From contig RBNI01002714.1 in the NCBI GenBank assembly GCA_003990745.1, forward strand, positions 1 to 17,736: a DNA stretch of 17,736 nucleotides, written 5' to 3'. The DNA is from Jimgerdemannia flammicorona (Eukaryota > Mucoromycota > Endogonomycetes > Endogonales > Endogonaceae). Positions 7,971 to 16,640 of this stretch are shown one piece after another (positions within the stretch are counted from its first letter, which is position 1; every line of letters starts with the position of its first letter). The notes beneath the pieces are model-generated. The model was not told the DNA's origin, searched no databases, and saw only the letters and a list, made by a program, of their open reading frames with translations. The translations under genes and the position numbers were made by a program.

Positions 7971-8753
7971 TCAGTTGAGAAAAGGCACCAGATGTCCTAT
8001 GATGGTTCCTTTTGGCAAGATGATGGCCTCCCAGCTTTGGTTGATTCCTTGGGAGTATACTGGATTCATCTTGTCGGGGAATGTGTGTCCCTCTATGTCC
8101 AGGTGTGGGATATCTTCCTTGGGTTCAAAGAAGAGGTTTCTGGGGTCAGATAGTGTAAAGATTTCGAAGGTAGTTTGTTCTCCAGGTTCCAGGATGAGAT
8201 TCTTATGCAGTCTGACTGGTTGCCGGTATACTTGCTGGGGAACATTCCTCTTGAGGTGGTTGACTTGAAGGAGATGTACCTCCTTCTTATCTGAACTTCC
8301 AAATCCCTTTGCTTGTCTTGTTCCTTCAGTTAGTTCAGAGACTTCCTGTAGCTGTGGGGTCTTGACCTTCATGAAGACTGCTTGGGCAATCTTCTGTCCT
8401 CTAATAATTCGGTGCCATTCTACACTGCTGTTGTGTAGGATAACCTTGATTTCGCCTGTATATCCAGGGTCAATAGTTCCCCCTTCTACAGTTATCCCTT
8501 GTTCGGCAAGTCCAGACCTTGAGGTCAGTTTAATATAAGCTCCTTGGGGTGGCTGCATGGCTAGTCCGGTTCTGACCATAAAGGTCTTTCCAGGCTTGAT
8601 AGACTCATCCTCCAGGCTGTGAAGATCATATCCTACATCTTCTGGGTGGGCTTTGGTTGAGGGTTTAGCTTTTGGGTACAGTAGGATATATTGGGCAATA
8701 TCCTTGCTGAGTTCAGGCTTTCCTAGAGCTAAAGCTTCACTAGTAGAGAGCCT
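7971..8753 (-). pseudogene. dUTPase-like domain plus beta-rich pol segment
   Basis: A dUTPase hydrolyses dUTP and limits uracil incorporation. All five motifs of the trimeric family are visible between about 8645 and 8289: GYDL (8633), SRSGLA (8522), GTIDPGYTGEI with the catalytic Asp and Tyr, GQKIAQAVF, and a Gly-rich motif 5, KGFGSSD. There is no stop inside the domain. A TAG at 8756-8754 precedes it and a TGA at 7973-7971 ends the frame. About 100 residues after motif 5 (from HLLQVNHL to HLVPFLN) form the beta-strand-like spacer often seen before a gypsy RT. The domain lies between protease and RT, unlike lentiviruses (after RNase H) or betaretroviruses (before protease). Motif 1 has VGYDL where AGYDL is common. 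Activity is plausible but unproven. Confidence 0.85.
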
Positions 8754-9995
8754 CTAAGCTCTGAGGTTGAGGTGTGGCCATCTGGCTCCAGTAGAAGGGT
8801 CTTGGAGATAATTAATTCCTCTTCTTCTTGTAGGGTCTAGGGCTTCCATGAAGTTGGCAGCATCTTCTGCCCATCCTTGGCGGGTAGCATGTCTGATAAG
8901 AGCTAGGATATCTTCTCCCAAATCATAGATCTTGAGGATTCTTCTTTCTGGCTTCTTGGTCTGGCTTTTTCGAATCTGGCTCTTTTGGATCTGGCTTCGG
9001 TTATCTCCTTTCTTCAAAGTATGCACTGCAACATCATGACTGAGGTGAATCTTCTGATGTCTGCAGTCTTGGCAGTCAGGGTGTCTCCCATGGTTGCAAT
9101 ATCCCATTGCTCGGAAATGATGTTCTTGGTTATTTATCTCTGGTTGTCTTGGAAATTGATATCCATCTTGATCATAAGTAGGGGAAGGGTAGACAAGGGG
9201 TATATTTCTGTTCGAGTGAAGAAGCCTTATCCCCTAAATCGACTTTGTAGTCTTGTAGTGACTTCTTGAAAAGTGGTAGACTGTGCAAGAGTAGTTGGGG
9301 GTTCTGGTCTCTAGGGTCTCTATCTTTCTTGTTGGTCCAACAAATGACACTGGTAGCAGTAGTCTCGGGGAGAGTGGAAGACCATTTGGTGGGGACATCT
9401 TCCTAGCTGAAAAGCTTTCTCTTGGTGGGTTTCTTTCTTAGGAACAATGGTGATTGTGGTGGGTCCCTCTTCTATATTCCAGGGGTCATTGTCTTCAGGT
9501 GGTGTCCAGTAAGGGTCATCCTAGGGAATGAGTTCGGAGACCTCTTCTTCATTGGGTACTTCTTGTTCAGGGACTTCTTGGTCAGAAGTTTCTTCTTCCT
9601 CAGATAATTCTTGACTCCAAATCACTTATACTTCTGCAGCTTCAGTTGCAGGTTTTTCTGGAACATGTCTGCATTTCTTCTTCTTTCTTCTGCACTCTGG
9701 GCAGGCTATGCCAGGTGATTTCCTTGTTCCCATAATCTTGGAGGAGTGCTCGGGACACCTGTGTCTCTTGAGACATATAGGGCATCCTTTGATTTCTCCT
9801 GCAATGGCTCCAATGGTGATAGGGATGATATTCTTTGCCCATACATTGTCTTCTGATCTGTCATCCACCAGATTAATTTGGGGATTGAGTCTGGGATCAT
9901 TTCCATCTTCGGATTCTTCTTCCTCTTCTGTAGTAGACTCCTTACTGCTGGCATATTCTTCTTGAATAGTGACCTTCTTCTTCTTTTCGATTGTT
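8754..9995 (-). pseudogene. Cys/His-rich linker between protease and dUTPase
   Basis: The linker lies between protease and dUTPase in pol. It starts with a Lys/Glu-rich stretch (EKKKKVTIQEEYASSKEST), then acidic sequence. A first pair of Cys/His groups follows at 9784-9665: CPICLKRHRCPEH and CPECRRKKKKCRH. A Glu-rich segment comes next, then a group of form CxH...H...CxxCH at 9397-9344. A similar group, CNHGRHPDCQDCRH, sits at 9098-9045. It ends with a predicted-helical stretch (LGEDILALIRHATRQGWAED). The first two groups share one frame, with stops near 9625, 9525, 9325 and 9230. The last is in another frame after a change near 9195. No known family is recognised. The spacing suggests zinc binding, perhaps nucleic-acid or protein contacts. 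Confidence 0.6.
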
Positions 9996-10800
9996 CATAG
10001 CTGGTCACCTTAACTCTATACTTCTTTCCTCGATAGTGTACTTGTTGGCCAATATCAACAACTGCATTTATTTCCTTCATCCAGTTAGTACCAAGAATCA
10101 TGTCATAGGTGACAGCTTCTGTGACAATAGCTTTAGGAATGGAGAACTGAATGTGTCCCAGGGAAATGGTGATGTTTTGTACCTCTCCAAGGGGTTGAGT
10201 TTGGGCTCCATCTGCTACTATGATGCTAAGGTTGGATGGTCTATCAATGGGCCATTAGAGGGTGTCCAAGAATCATTTGGCAATGACGCAGACAGCTGCT
10301 CCTGTGTCTATAAGGATTTTCGCTTTTTGTCCTCCGATATCTCCATATAAATAGGTGCTGACATGTCTTTCAGCTGCTTGGACAGAGATGGGAGCTGGTT
10401 CTTGCTGTGGGATTGGAACCCGGCCAGTGCTAGACCTGGTGGTTCTCAGCAATTTATTTTGAACTCCAGCTGGTGTTAGTTGTAGGAACTGCAGGAGTGG
10501 GACTTCCATCTTGGCTTCTTGAATCTTCTGCCAGGCTTCATTGTAGATGTCTCTGGGTATGGTCTTTGGAGAATACTTTTTCTTGGGCTTCAGGGGTATA
10601 GGTTCCTGTTCTTCTTATTCCATTTCTTCATCTTCTAGTGGCAGCTCATTTGTTTTGGACACAAATGGTGAGGGAGTTTGGGGAGGTGTTTCTACCTGTT
10701 CCTCATGCTCTTCATCTTCTTCCTGGATCATTCTTCTGCTGACATTTCTGGATGGCCTTCCTACAGGTCTCTTCCTTTTTTCTGCAGGGTAGACTGTTTT
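9996..10800 (-). pseudogene. Retropepsin-type protease with basic linker before it
   Basis: The protease would cut the Gag-Pol polyprotein. The active site is ILIDTGAAVCVI, with the Asp at 10308-10306. The flap and second half are readable up to YDMILGTNWMKEINAVVDIG near 10100-10040, a standard Ty3/gypsy protease ending. Two stops sit just after the active site: TGA 10275-10273, best explained as former CGA, and TAA 10257-10255, former CAA. A TAA at 10617-10615 lies in the linker. That linker starts with KRKRPVGRPSR (10779-10747), an AT-hook- or NLS-like basic motif, followed by acidic and proline-rich sequence. The frame is continuous with gag. The frame then changes near 9990 at a run of AAG repeats. 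Confidence 0.85.
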
Positions 10801-12396
10801 TCAGGTGCTAACCTTGGTGGAGTACAAGTCTAGGTTACTGTAGTCTTCACTGTTACTTGCTTCTTCGAAATCTTCAACAGGATGGGCTTCAGTCTTCTTG
10901 TACTGAGTGTCATTCCTTCGGTTTGGTGGTTCTGAGTCCCTTCAGTCACTTCTTTTGTTATCACATTCAGTGGCATAGTGTCTAAATTGTCCACAGTAGA
11001 AGCATTGGACTTGGGCTCTGTCTCAGGTGGGGTACCTTCTTTCTTCTTGCTGGTAATTTCTGTTATCTCTTGATGGATAACCTTGGCTCCTCTGTGGTGG
11101 GTAAGCTCTGTTGTCCTGATAATTCCAATTTTCGCGTGTGGTGAGTTTTTCAATCTGTCCAACCAATCGGTCCAACTTGGAGCTAAGGTCTTGGATTTCG
11201 CTTCTGTCCTTCTTTCTTTCTTTGGCTGGTCTTCTTTCTTCAGATCTTTCTTGTCCTTGAAGGAGTCCTTGTAGGGCTTTGATCAAGATGTCTTCCTTCT
11301 CTTCTTTTCTATTATGATCACTCCAGGTGGTTCCTTGTCTAACATCAAAGTATCCTTGGGCTGCATCTACTTGTTCTTCAGACCTTCTGATGCCTAAGGT
11401 GCAGATGTGCTGAGCAATATTTGGGGGAATTCCATTCATGAAGGTCATTGGACCTATAATGTCTTGGTTGGTGGCATTGAACCTGGCAGAATGCATTCTC
11501 TTCTGGATTCTTGTGAAGAAGGCTCTGAGTGATTCTCCAAGATTCATCTTCATCCCCATAATGGATTCCTGAGCCTTGTGGTGGGTTTCATTTCCTGCAT
11601 ACTTTTCGATGAGCCAATGGACCATGGCCTCATATTCTAGCTCATCAGACATTGCGGCTTGTATCTGTCTTGCTAGTTCTGAATTTCGGTTATTTGCTGT
11701 TTGATGGAAAATTCCTCTGACTGGTTCTCTGAGCTGGGCCTTGTAGATGGCGATTTTTCTTTCATCTGAGAGGTTTCTCAGGGCAGCAATTCCTTCAATT
11801 CCATTAAGGAATTCTCTGGGGTCCTCCTCTGGGTATCCTGCAAAGGTTGGCAATGAAGTGGCCATTTCTTCATCACTTTCTTCTGATTCTGGTTCAGGTT
11901 CAAATTCAGATTCTGATTCACTTTCTGAGCTTTCACTGGAGATAGGAGTACTTGAGTATCCTGAGGATGGTGTTCTGGTCCTTGGGCAGAGTGGAATAGG
12001 CCTAGGTAATCTTGTAGGGGCTACTTCCAGTTCTGCAAGGGGTTGTGGCAGGAGTTCTATTGGTGAGATTGGTGGGGCTAGAGAGGGTTGTCTGGCTGTA
12101 AAGTGTTGGGTTCATATGATAAGATCTTCTAGTTCTTGTGTAAGTTCTCCGAAATCTCTAGCAGGGCTATCTGTATTGTCTTATTGGGGATTTCGGGCTG
12201 TACTGCCTTCTGATTCTGGTTGGGATCCTTCTGATACTGGATAATTGGCAAGTCTTGAAGTAATTACTTCTCTTCCTGTCCAGATACTGGTAATAACTGG
12301 TTCTCCTATAGTAGCAGAGGTTGGTATTGGGTCAAATGTATCCAGTTTGACTGTGGGTTCTTGTGAGCTAAAAAGTCACTTTGATTTTGAAATTTT
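10801..12396 (-). pseudogene. Gag polyprotein with CCHC zinc knuckle
   Basis: Gag packages the element's RNA. The frame can be read from just inside the primer-binding site. No ATG is visible in the leader, so the original start may be lost. The leader is proline-, serine- and glutamate-rich and runs to ESDEEMATSLPTFAGYPEED. From the ATG at 11865, 280 codons are open. They cover a capsid-like region (DPREFLNGIEGIAAL; EYEAMVHWLIEKYAG; ESLRAFFTRIQKRMHSARF; FMNGIPPNIAQHI) and a charged C-terminus. A CCHC knuckle, CFYCGQFRHYATEC (11004-10963), follows one TGA (11025-11023). Other stops are at 12378-12376, 12183-12181, 12114-12112, 10944-10942 and 10803-10801. Each is TGA or TAA, as expected from CGA or CAA. 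The frame continues directly into the protease. Confidence 0.87.
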
Positions 12397-12412
12397 CCCA
12401 GTTGAGCCCCCA
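12396..12412 (-). other. Candidate primer-binding site
   Basis: Two bases inside the 5' LTR end, the minus strand reads TGGGGGCTCAACTGGGA. The first nine bases would pair with a tRNA 3' end of GAGCC-C-CCA. The C discriminator and acceptor sequence fit eukaryotic tRNA-Pro best, but the match after nine bases is not verified. The same nine bases occur again inside both LTRs (3527-3535 and 12474-12482). Confidence 0.45.
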
Positions 12413-13523
12413 AATGTAATGTACCGGCTCAATGGAGGCAAATTACAAGGTTGGGGTTGATGTAGTTTGGCTTGAGCCCCCAGTTACTTTGTCAAAAAGC
12501 AACAAAATGTTCTAAGATTCCTGAGGTCCTTGGTATTTAGTGGTATAATAGTCAAGATTTGGATACTGTGCGAGTGGTTTCCTTATTGGGATGGTTCTCT
12601 AGGTGTAGTGGCAATTTACGTCTTTCCTTCTTGGATCAACTAGGAATAGCACAATTTTGTGTAGTGAGGCAATTTCCAAAAGTATGCAATTTCTGGGAGA
12701 TAGTCTGGTGTAGCATGACGATCTCTGTGTGACAGTCTGCAATTTAGTGATTCTCCTTCTTGGGTGGCGGCAATCTCTGTGTGGTGATCCCCGTGTAGCG
12801 TGACAATTTCCAAAAGTATGTGGATCAACTGGGAAGGCGGCGATCTGGTGGATAACTTGATTTGGTGCGGATTCTCTAAAAGCAGGTGTTTGGAAATAGA
12901 AGATGGCACAGATTCTTCTTACTAGGAATTATACTGGTGGTGGTAATTCAATAACTCAGGCTCACTGGGAATGACAAAGAACTCGGATGGCGTGGGAGGC
13001 TGATAGTTCTAGAACTCGGATGTTGGGCTCTTCTGGGAATGTGGATATCTTGAAAACAGTAGATGACACGGATTCTCTAGAATCAGCAGGCTTCTGGGAA
13101 ATAACTTGGATAGTGTGGATAACTTGAGCTCTCTGGGAATATTACTCAGGTGATGCAGATTCTTCTAAATCGGCGGCTTCAACTGAGAATACTATGGCAC
13201 AGATTCTTCTTGAATCAGCGGCTTCAACTAGGAAATGGCGGTGAAGTTCTTCCTTGAACTTAGGCAGCAAATCTTCAGGCTTATCTGGCAAGCAAACCAA
13301 AACATAGCGGACTTCTCTTGAAAATGGACTTATTCTTTATATCGGAAAGTAGACTGGAGTGAGAAAGGGACAAAGCTCACAATCTCCTAGTAGTGGCTAT
13401 AGAGCAGGCATTTCTCCTAAGTGTTGCAATCCAATTCCTTTAGGATTAAGTGGTTTTTGGCAGGCGTATCTCTCGAAGTGTAGTAGGCAGACTTGTCTTT
13501 TGCTTTGTATTTCAGAACTGAGG

Positions 13524-13529
13524 TTTATT
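13524..13529 (-). terminator. Candidate polyadenylation signal in the 5' LTR
   Basis: AATAAA on the minus strand at the position equivalent to 4578-4583 in the other LTR. Confidence 0.4.
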
Positions 13530-13616
13530 CACTCTTGTCTCTGGGGTAATTTATACAAGTTGGTTGCTATCCAGTTACTATGTGGCTAACTATAGATTTG
13601 CTATCTATGGCAAGTT

Positions 13617-13711
13617 GTGCAGGTCCAGCACAAGTGTGCAGATCCGGCACAGGTGTACAGGTCCAGCACAAGTGTGCAGGTCTGGCACAGGTGTGCAGGT
13701 CCTGCACAGAT
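13617..13711. repeat. 19-bp tandem repeat in the 5' LTR, five units
   Basis: Five imperfect 19-bp units alternate between caggtccagcacaagtgtg-type and caggtctggcacaggtgtg-type. This alternation suggests that a two-unit (38-bp) block was duplicated here or lost from the other LTR. Confidence 0.88.
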
Positions 13712-13733
13712 ATATCCTATTTGGTAGTCTGGC

Positions 13734-13741
13734 TATTTATA
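13734..13741 (-). promoter_or_regulatory. Candidate TATA box of the gypsy promoter
   Basis: TATAAATA on the minus strand, about 95 bases inside the 5' LTR. It is conserved in the 3' LTR and partly in the old LTR relic near 412. It would drive transcription leftward through the 19-bp repeats, U5 and gag-pol. Confidence 0.5.
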
Positions 13742-13834
13742 CAGTTTCTGTAGCAATGGTTGCTGGTTACTATACTGGGTGTTCATGTCATCTGGCTAAG
13801 GTATAATTCAGGTGATATGTCCTGGTTCATCACA

Positions 13835-13838
13835 CTAT
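13835..13838. repeat. Right target-site duplication (ctat) of the gypsy element
   Basis: It matches 3464-3467 and directly abuts the right LTR end. Confidence 0.7.
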
Positions 13839-14299
13839 CAATACTTTAAATAATCTCCTTTTGGAGTCAATAATATTATCTAATTACTTAACAGGGTAAT
13901 TATTAATTTCCTCTAGTATATTGATATTATACCACCTACTAGTACTGCTAAAAAAAAAAAAACAAAAACAAAAAACAATATTCTACCAAAAGCTGAAATC
14001 TAGAAATATATTTTCATATTTAAAACTGACAGTATTTTTCAATTTAGGTAATCAGAATACTACTAATATAATTCTACAATCAATAATATTCTACAATTAA
14101 AATAGTATAAAGAATTTTCTAAATACTATCTTAAATATATTGAAACTTATCAATTAAGAAATATAAATCTCTAATTCTATCTTATATATTATGTTATCTA
14201 CTAATAAAGAAAATGTTTACCTATCTGAGTTAAAACAGAGTATCAGCTTGTGTTCAGGATTAAACTATAGATCAGTTGTCTGATTTAATACTACTTAAA
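13839..14299. other. AT-rich DNA without recognisable genes
   Basis: A+T-rich sequence with no CpG noticed and no clear protein match. It contains the A-rich tract at 13950-13977. It may be the upstream, more decayed part of the hAT-like remnant that follows. Confidence 0.5.
13950..13977 (+). repeat. A-rich tract
   Basis: Thirteen A, then A5-A6 blocks separated by single C. It could be the tail of a retroposed sequence or simple low complexity. I found no flanking duplication to support a retroposon. Confidence 0.5.
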
Positions 14300-14472
14300 A
14301 ATCTATTCATCAATATGAGTAACCTCTTTAAATTTCCAAGATTTATATTAATACTTTCATTGGTATAGATACTTCTGCTGAGAGCAAGTTCTCAGCCATC
14401 ATAACAATTCTTATACTGTTTAGACAAAAAATTGATATTTATATATATTCTGAAGTAATAGAGCTTTCATAA
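14300..14472 (+). pseudogene. Probable hAT transposase C-terminal remnant
   Basis: The plus frame around 14312-14472 reads QYE, stop, PL, stop, ISKIYINTFIGIDTSAESKFSAI and then FRQKIDIYIYSEVIELS. This resembles the hAT dimerisation region, where a Tyr-Pro-Leu and Ala-rich stretch leads to TSAESERxFS and then RRNRLxPDxIEAL. Stops occur inside it, and Arg and Pro codons appear replaced as expected after C-to-T decay. No other hAT part and no terminal inverted repeats were found. The call rests on a short motif and could be wrong. Confidence 0.4.
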
Positions 14473-14513
14473 TACTAGTACAATAAACCTCATCCCTCTG
14501 TTTAATATATACT

Positions 14514-14541
14514 TTACAGTAGGGTTAGGGTTAGGCTGTAA
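14514..14541 (+). repeat. Interstitial telomere-like tract with inverted flanks
   Basis: The sequence tagggttagggttagg (14520-14535) contains two full TTAGGG units plus partial ones. It is flanked exactly by ttacag (14514-14519) and its reverse complement ctgtaa (14536-14541). TTAGGG is the usual filamentous-fungal telomere repeat. It lies left of the decayed LINE, on the side of the LINE's 3' end. Confidence 0.75.
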
Positions 14542-15113
14542 GTAAGAATTTATTCATTATAGAGAAGAAGAGATACATCAGAACAACAAACAGCAAAGAC
14601 TTCTAAGATAAGAAACTTAAAAAAAAGACCAGTTAAGTAAATAACTAGCTAAGAAGAATAAAATAAAGACCAGAGAGGTGACCACCCTATGGATGGGCTG
14701 GATAAACCATTTTGTTATAGCTAAAGAGATAATAAATGTAGAAAGCAAAGAGGAGAGAAGCTAAAATAAAATACACAAATACTTGGTACTAACTACAAAA
14801 ATTATATCAATATCAAACATCAAGCAACTGATATGAGATATCTAACTTAATGCACTCTTAACAATAAGAGAACCAACAGAGGTGAATGAGAGAAAGAAGG
14901 TAATAAAGAAAATATGTATTTGCTTAATCACCCAAGCATCTTTGTGATTTTGATCAGGCTGAACCCAACTACAAGATAGCTACCAGAATTGCACATAGTG
15001 TCAATAGCATAATACACTATCTCATGAAGAGCACAAAGAGGATAGGTGCAAAGCTCTTCCTGTTATTTATCACTAGTAAACTAATTGAGCTGTTCATCAT
15101 GATCAGAATTACC
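14542..15113 (-). other. Decayed DNA, possibly the 3' part of the LINE
   Basis: Purine-rich on the plus strand, no CpG seen and no open frame of note. The minus strand shows scattered protein-like pieces (for example AIDTMCNSGSYLVVGFSL near 14940-15010) interrupted by stops. This fits decayed coding or 3' sequence of the LINE, but I could not assign a domain. Confidence 0.35.
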
Positions 15114-15849
15114 TCAGAAAGCAGAATATGAACCATTAAGAAGATCACACCTATAGAGATAGCTATATATGATGAAACTTAACTCCACAGAAGCAGAGGT
15201 GGGGTTGACCAAAGTAGCCATAGCACTAGATGAGAGTATAACACACAAGCCAGAGAAGAAAGAAGAGGACCCAATCAGCTCCCTATGACTATAAGTAGCC
15301 ACAAGATATAATATACTGAACAAGAGCCTGGGTGGAGGAGGTCTATTCCTGTAATAGTTGATCCTAGAGAAAGGATTGAAGGAAAAAGTGAAGTGAGTGA
15401 GTCTTGCAGACCTGAAAATAGAGGTCCCAGTACTAGTCAAGAAAGTAAGCCAAGAGGTCTAGTGCTGAAACTTATCAATAATAGAACCTCAGAGATATGT
15501 GACAAAGTACTTACTAAGAGGACTGATGGAGTTGTTGCCAGACTTGCTATACTAATCCAAATAGGCTTGGAATATGCAGCAGAGGTCTGATATGCAATGA
15601 AGGCAGAAAGAGAGACTAAGAATCAAACTGCTAAGTATGGAATAGCTGGAAACCCAACTGCATAAGTAATAGTATCTTCAAAGATCTGCTTAGGGTGCTT
15701 TAATACCTAAAGCTCTATGGTAGTCACCAGACAGGAAGCTCATAGAAGTGAAAAATCATATTTCAGCTGAGGCCAATGAAAGTACATATAATGGCCAACT
15801 TGATCATTAGTAACCAGAGTAGACCACAGGCATGACAGAACCCAAGAGT
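15114..15849 (-). pseudogene. Region downstream of the LINE RT, decayed
   Basis: This follows the RT fragment on the same strand. Fragments such as LLHIPSLFGLVQSGNNSISPLSKY near 15580-15500, and a 108-codon open piece at 15440-15114 (…FNPFSRINYYRNRPPPPRLLF…), are where a LINE ORF2 C-terminus would lie. I see no certain RNase H or zinc-knuckle motif. Codons are depleted of CpG, and stops are frequent. The assignment rests on position after the RT. Confidence 0.35.
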
Positions 15850-16640
15850 TCATTCTGTCTTTGTATTCTGCAACACAAGACCAATAAAGTCAAATCTCTT
15901 ATTAGTATATGATATGCCTAGATATATATAGGAGATAGGTTGTGAGCACAGCTTGCCCCCAATCAGTACAGTACAGTTGGTGGAGCCAACACAACCATAC
16001 TTCTTGAAATTGAGTTCCATACTATTTTTTGTGAGCCAGTCCTCACAAAAGTCAATCATCCTCTGGTCCTCTATAGTAGAGCAGGGGGTGAGGGCAATAT
16101 CATCAGTAAAGAAGAGCCCAAGAAGGAAGTCATACTCATTAAACTGCTCATCAAAGGAGGTGGCAAGAGGGTCAATAAACATGTCAAAGAGCTAGGGAGA
16201 GAGGAGGGAGCCCTGAAAGAGACCATGCTTTGTAGGAACTGGAGGAGTAATAAGGCTGTTAATAATTATCTGATAGGAACAGTGATTGAACAGATCACAA
16301 ATAATACTAAGGAGGGCTACATCAGCTCACTTCTCAAGTTAAGAAAGAATAAGCTTGAGAGAGACTTTATCATATATCTGTCAGAGGTTAAGAAAGACTT
16401 GATAGCTGTACTCCTTGACCTATATCTCATTAGAGTAAGATATGGAAAAGAGATAAGAAGTGGGTCTGGAAGCTGCCTTGGCAGTATGATATTTCTGTCT
16501 GACCACTTCAGCTCTTGATATAGTCTTCCAAACACTACTCAAAGAGTTGGTGAAATATTTCAATAAGAGTGACAGGGCAAAAACCATCAATTCTCTCAGA
16601 CTCTTTCTTCTTGGAAATGGAAGAGATGATAGCAGAGTTG
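15850..16640 (-). pseudogene. LINE-type reverse transcriptase, decayed
   Basis: Target-primed RT of a non-LTR element. Near 16625-16550 the piece ISKKKESERIDGFCPVTLIEIF matches the usual IPKKGxxxxIxNYRPITLLN motif. IYDKVSLKLIL near 16360 corresponds to the AYDRV motif A. GLFQGSLLSP (16224-16195) is the QG motif B, followed by a TAG at 16194-16192. DMFIDPLA comes next, and the active site FTDDIAL is at 16110-16090 where FADD is usual. QRMIDFCEDWLTKNSMELNFKKYGCV and SYIYLGISY are the following thumb motifs. From 16182 to 15850 the frame is open for 110 codons. Other parts carry stops and frame changes. Confidence 0.75.

Larger units (their letters stand above)
3468..13834 (-). mobile_element. 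Complete, mutation-decayed Ty3/gypsy LTR retrotransposon
   Basis: The element is 10,367 bp with two LTRs (1383 and 1420 bp), an internal region of 7564 bp, a candidate primer-binding site next to the right (5') LTR, and a 4-bp target duplication. The minus-strand order is gag, protease, Cys/His linker, dUTPase-like domain, RT, RNase H, integrase, extra frame. Integrase after RNase H defines the Ty3/gypsy arrangement. I see no chromodomain after the integrase GPY module. The element is broken by about 20 in-frame TGA, TAA or TAG codons. Most fit CGA-to-TGA, CAA-to-TAA, CAG-to-TAG or TGG-to-stop transitions. About four frame changes, near 9990, 9195, 7925 and 6475, also break it. It is unlikely to move by itself. 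The internal region is large for the class because of the added linker and dUTPase. Confidence 0.92.
12415..13834 (-). repeat. 5' LTR of the gypsy element
   Basis: The LTR is 1420 bp and aligns end to end with 3468-4850. It carries five 19-bp units at 13617-13711 where the other has three. Many sites show TG here where the other LTR has CA, or either dinucleotide where the other keeps CG. That is the pattern left by independent loss of shared CpGs. The LTR would contain the active promoter of the element. Confidence 0.93.

Noticed and set aside
11747..12460. Plus-strand serine-rich frames of 165 and 71 codons
   Set aside because: They are antisense shadows of the Ser/Glu/Pro-rich gag leader on the minus strand.
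14377..14396. A 7-bp stem with 6-base loop (gctgaga/tctcagc)
   Set aside because: It falls in the probable hAT coding remnant. A short stem like this is expected by chance, and no T run or other terminator context follows.
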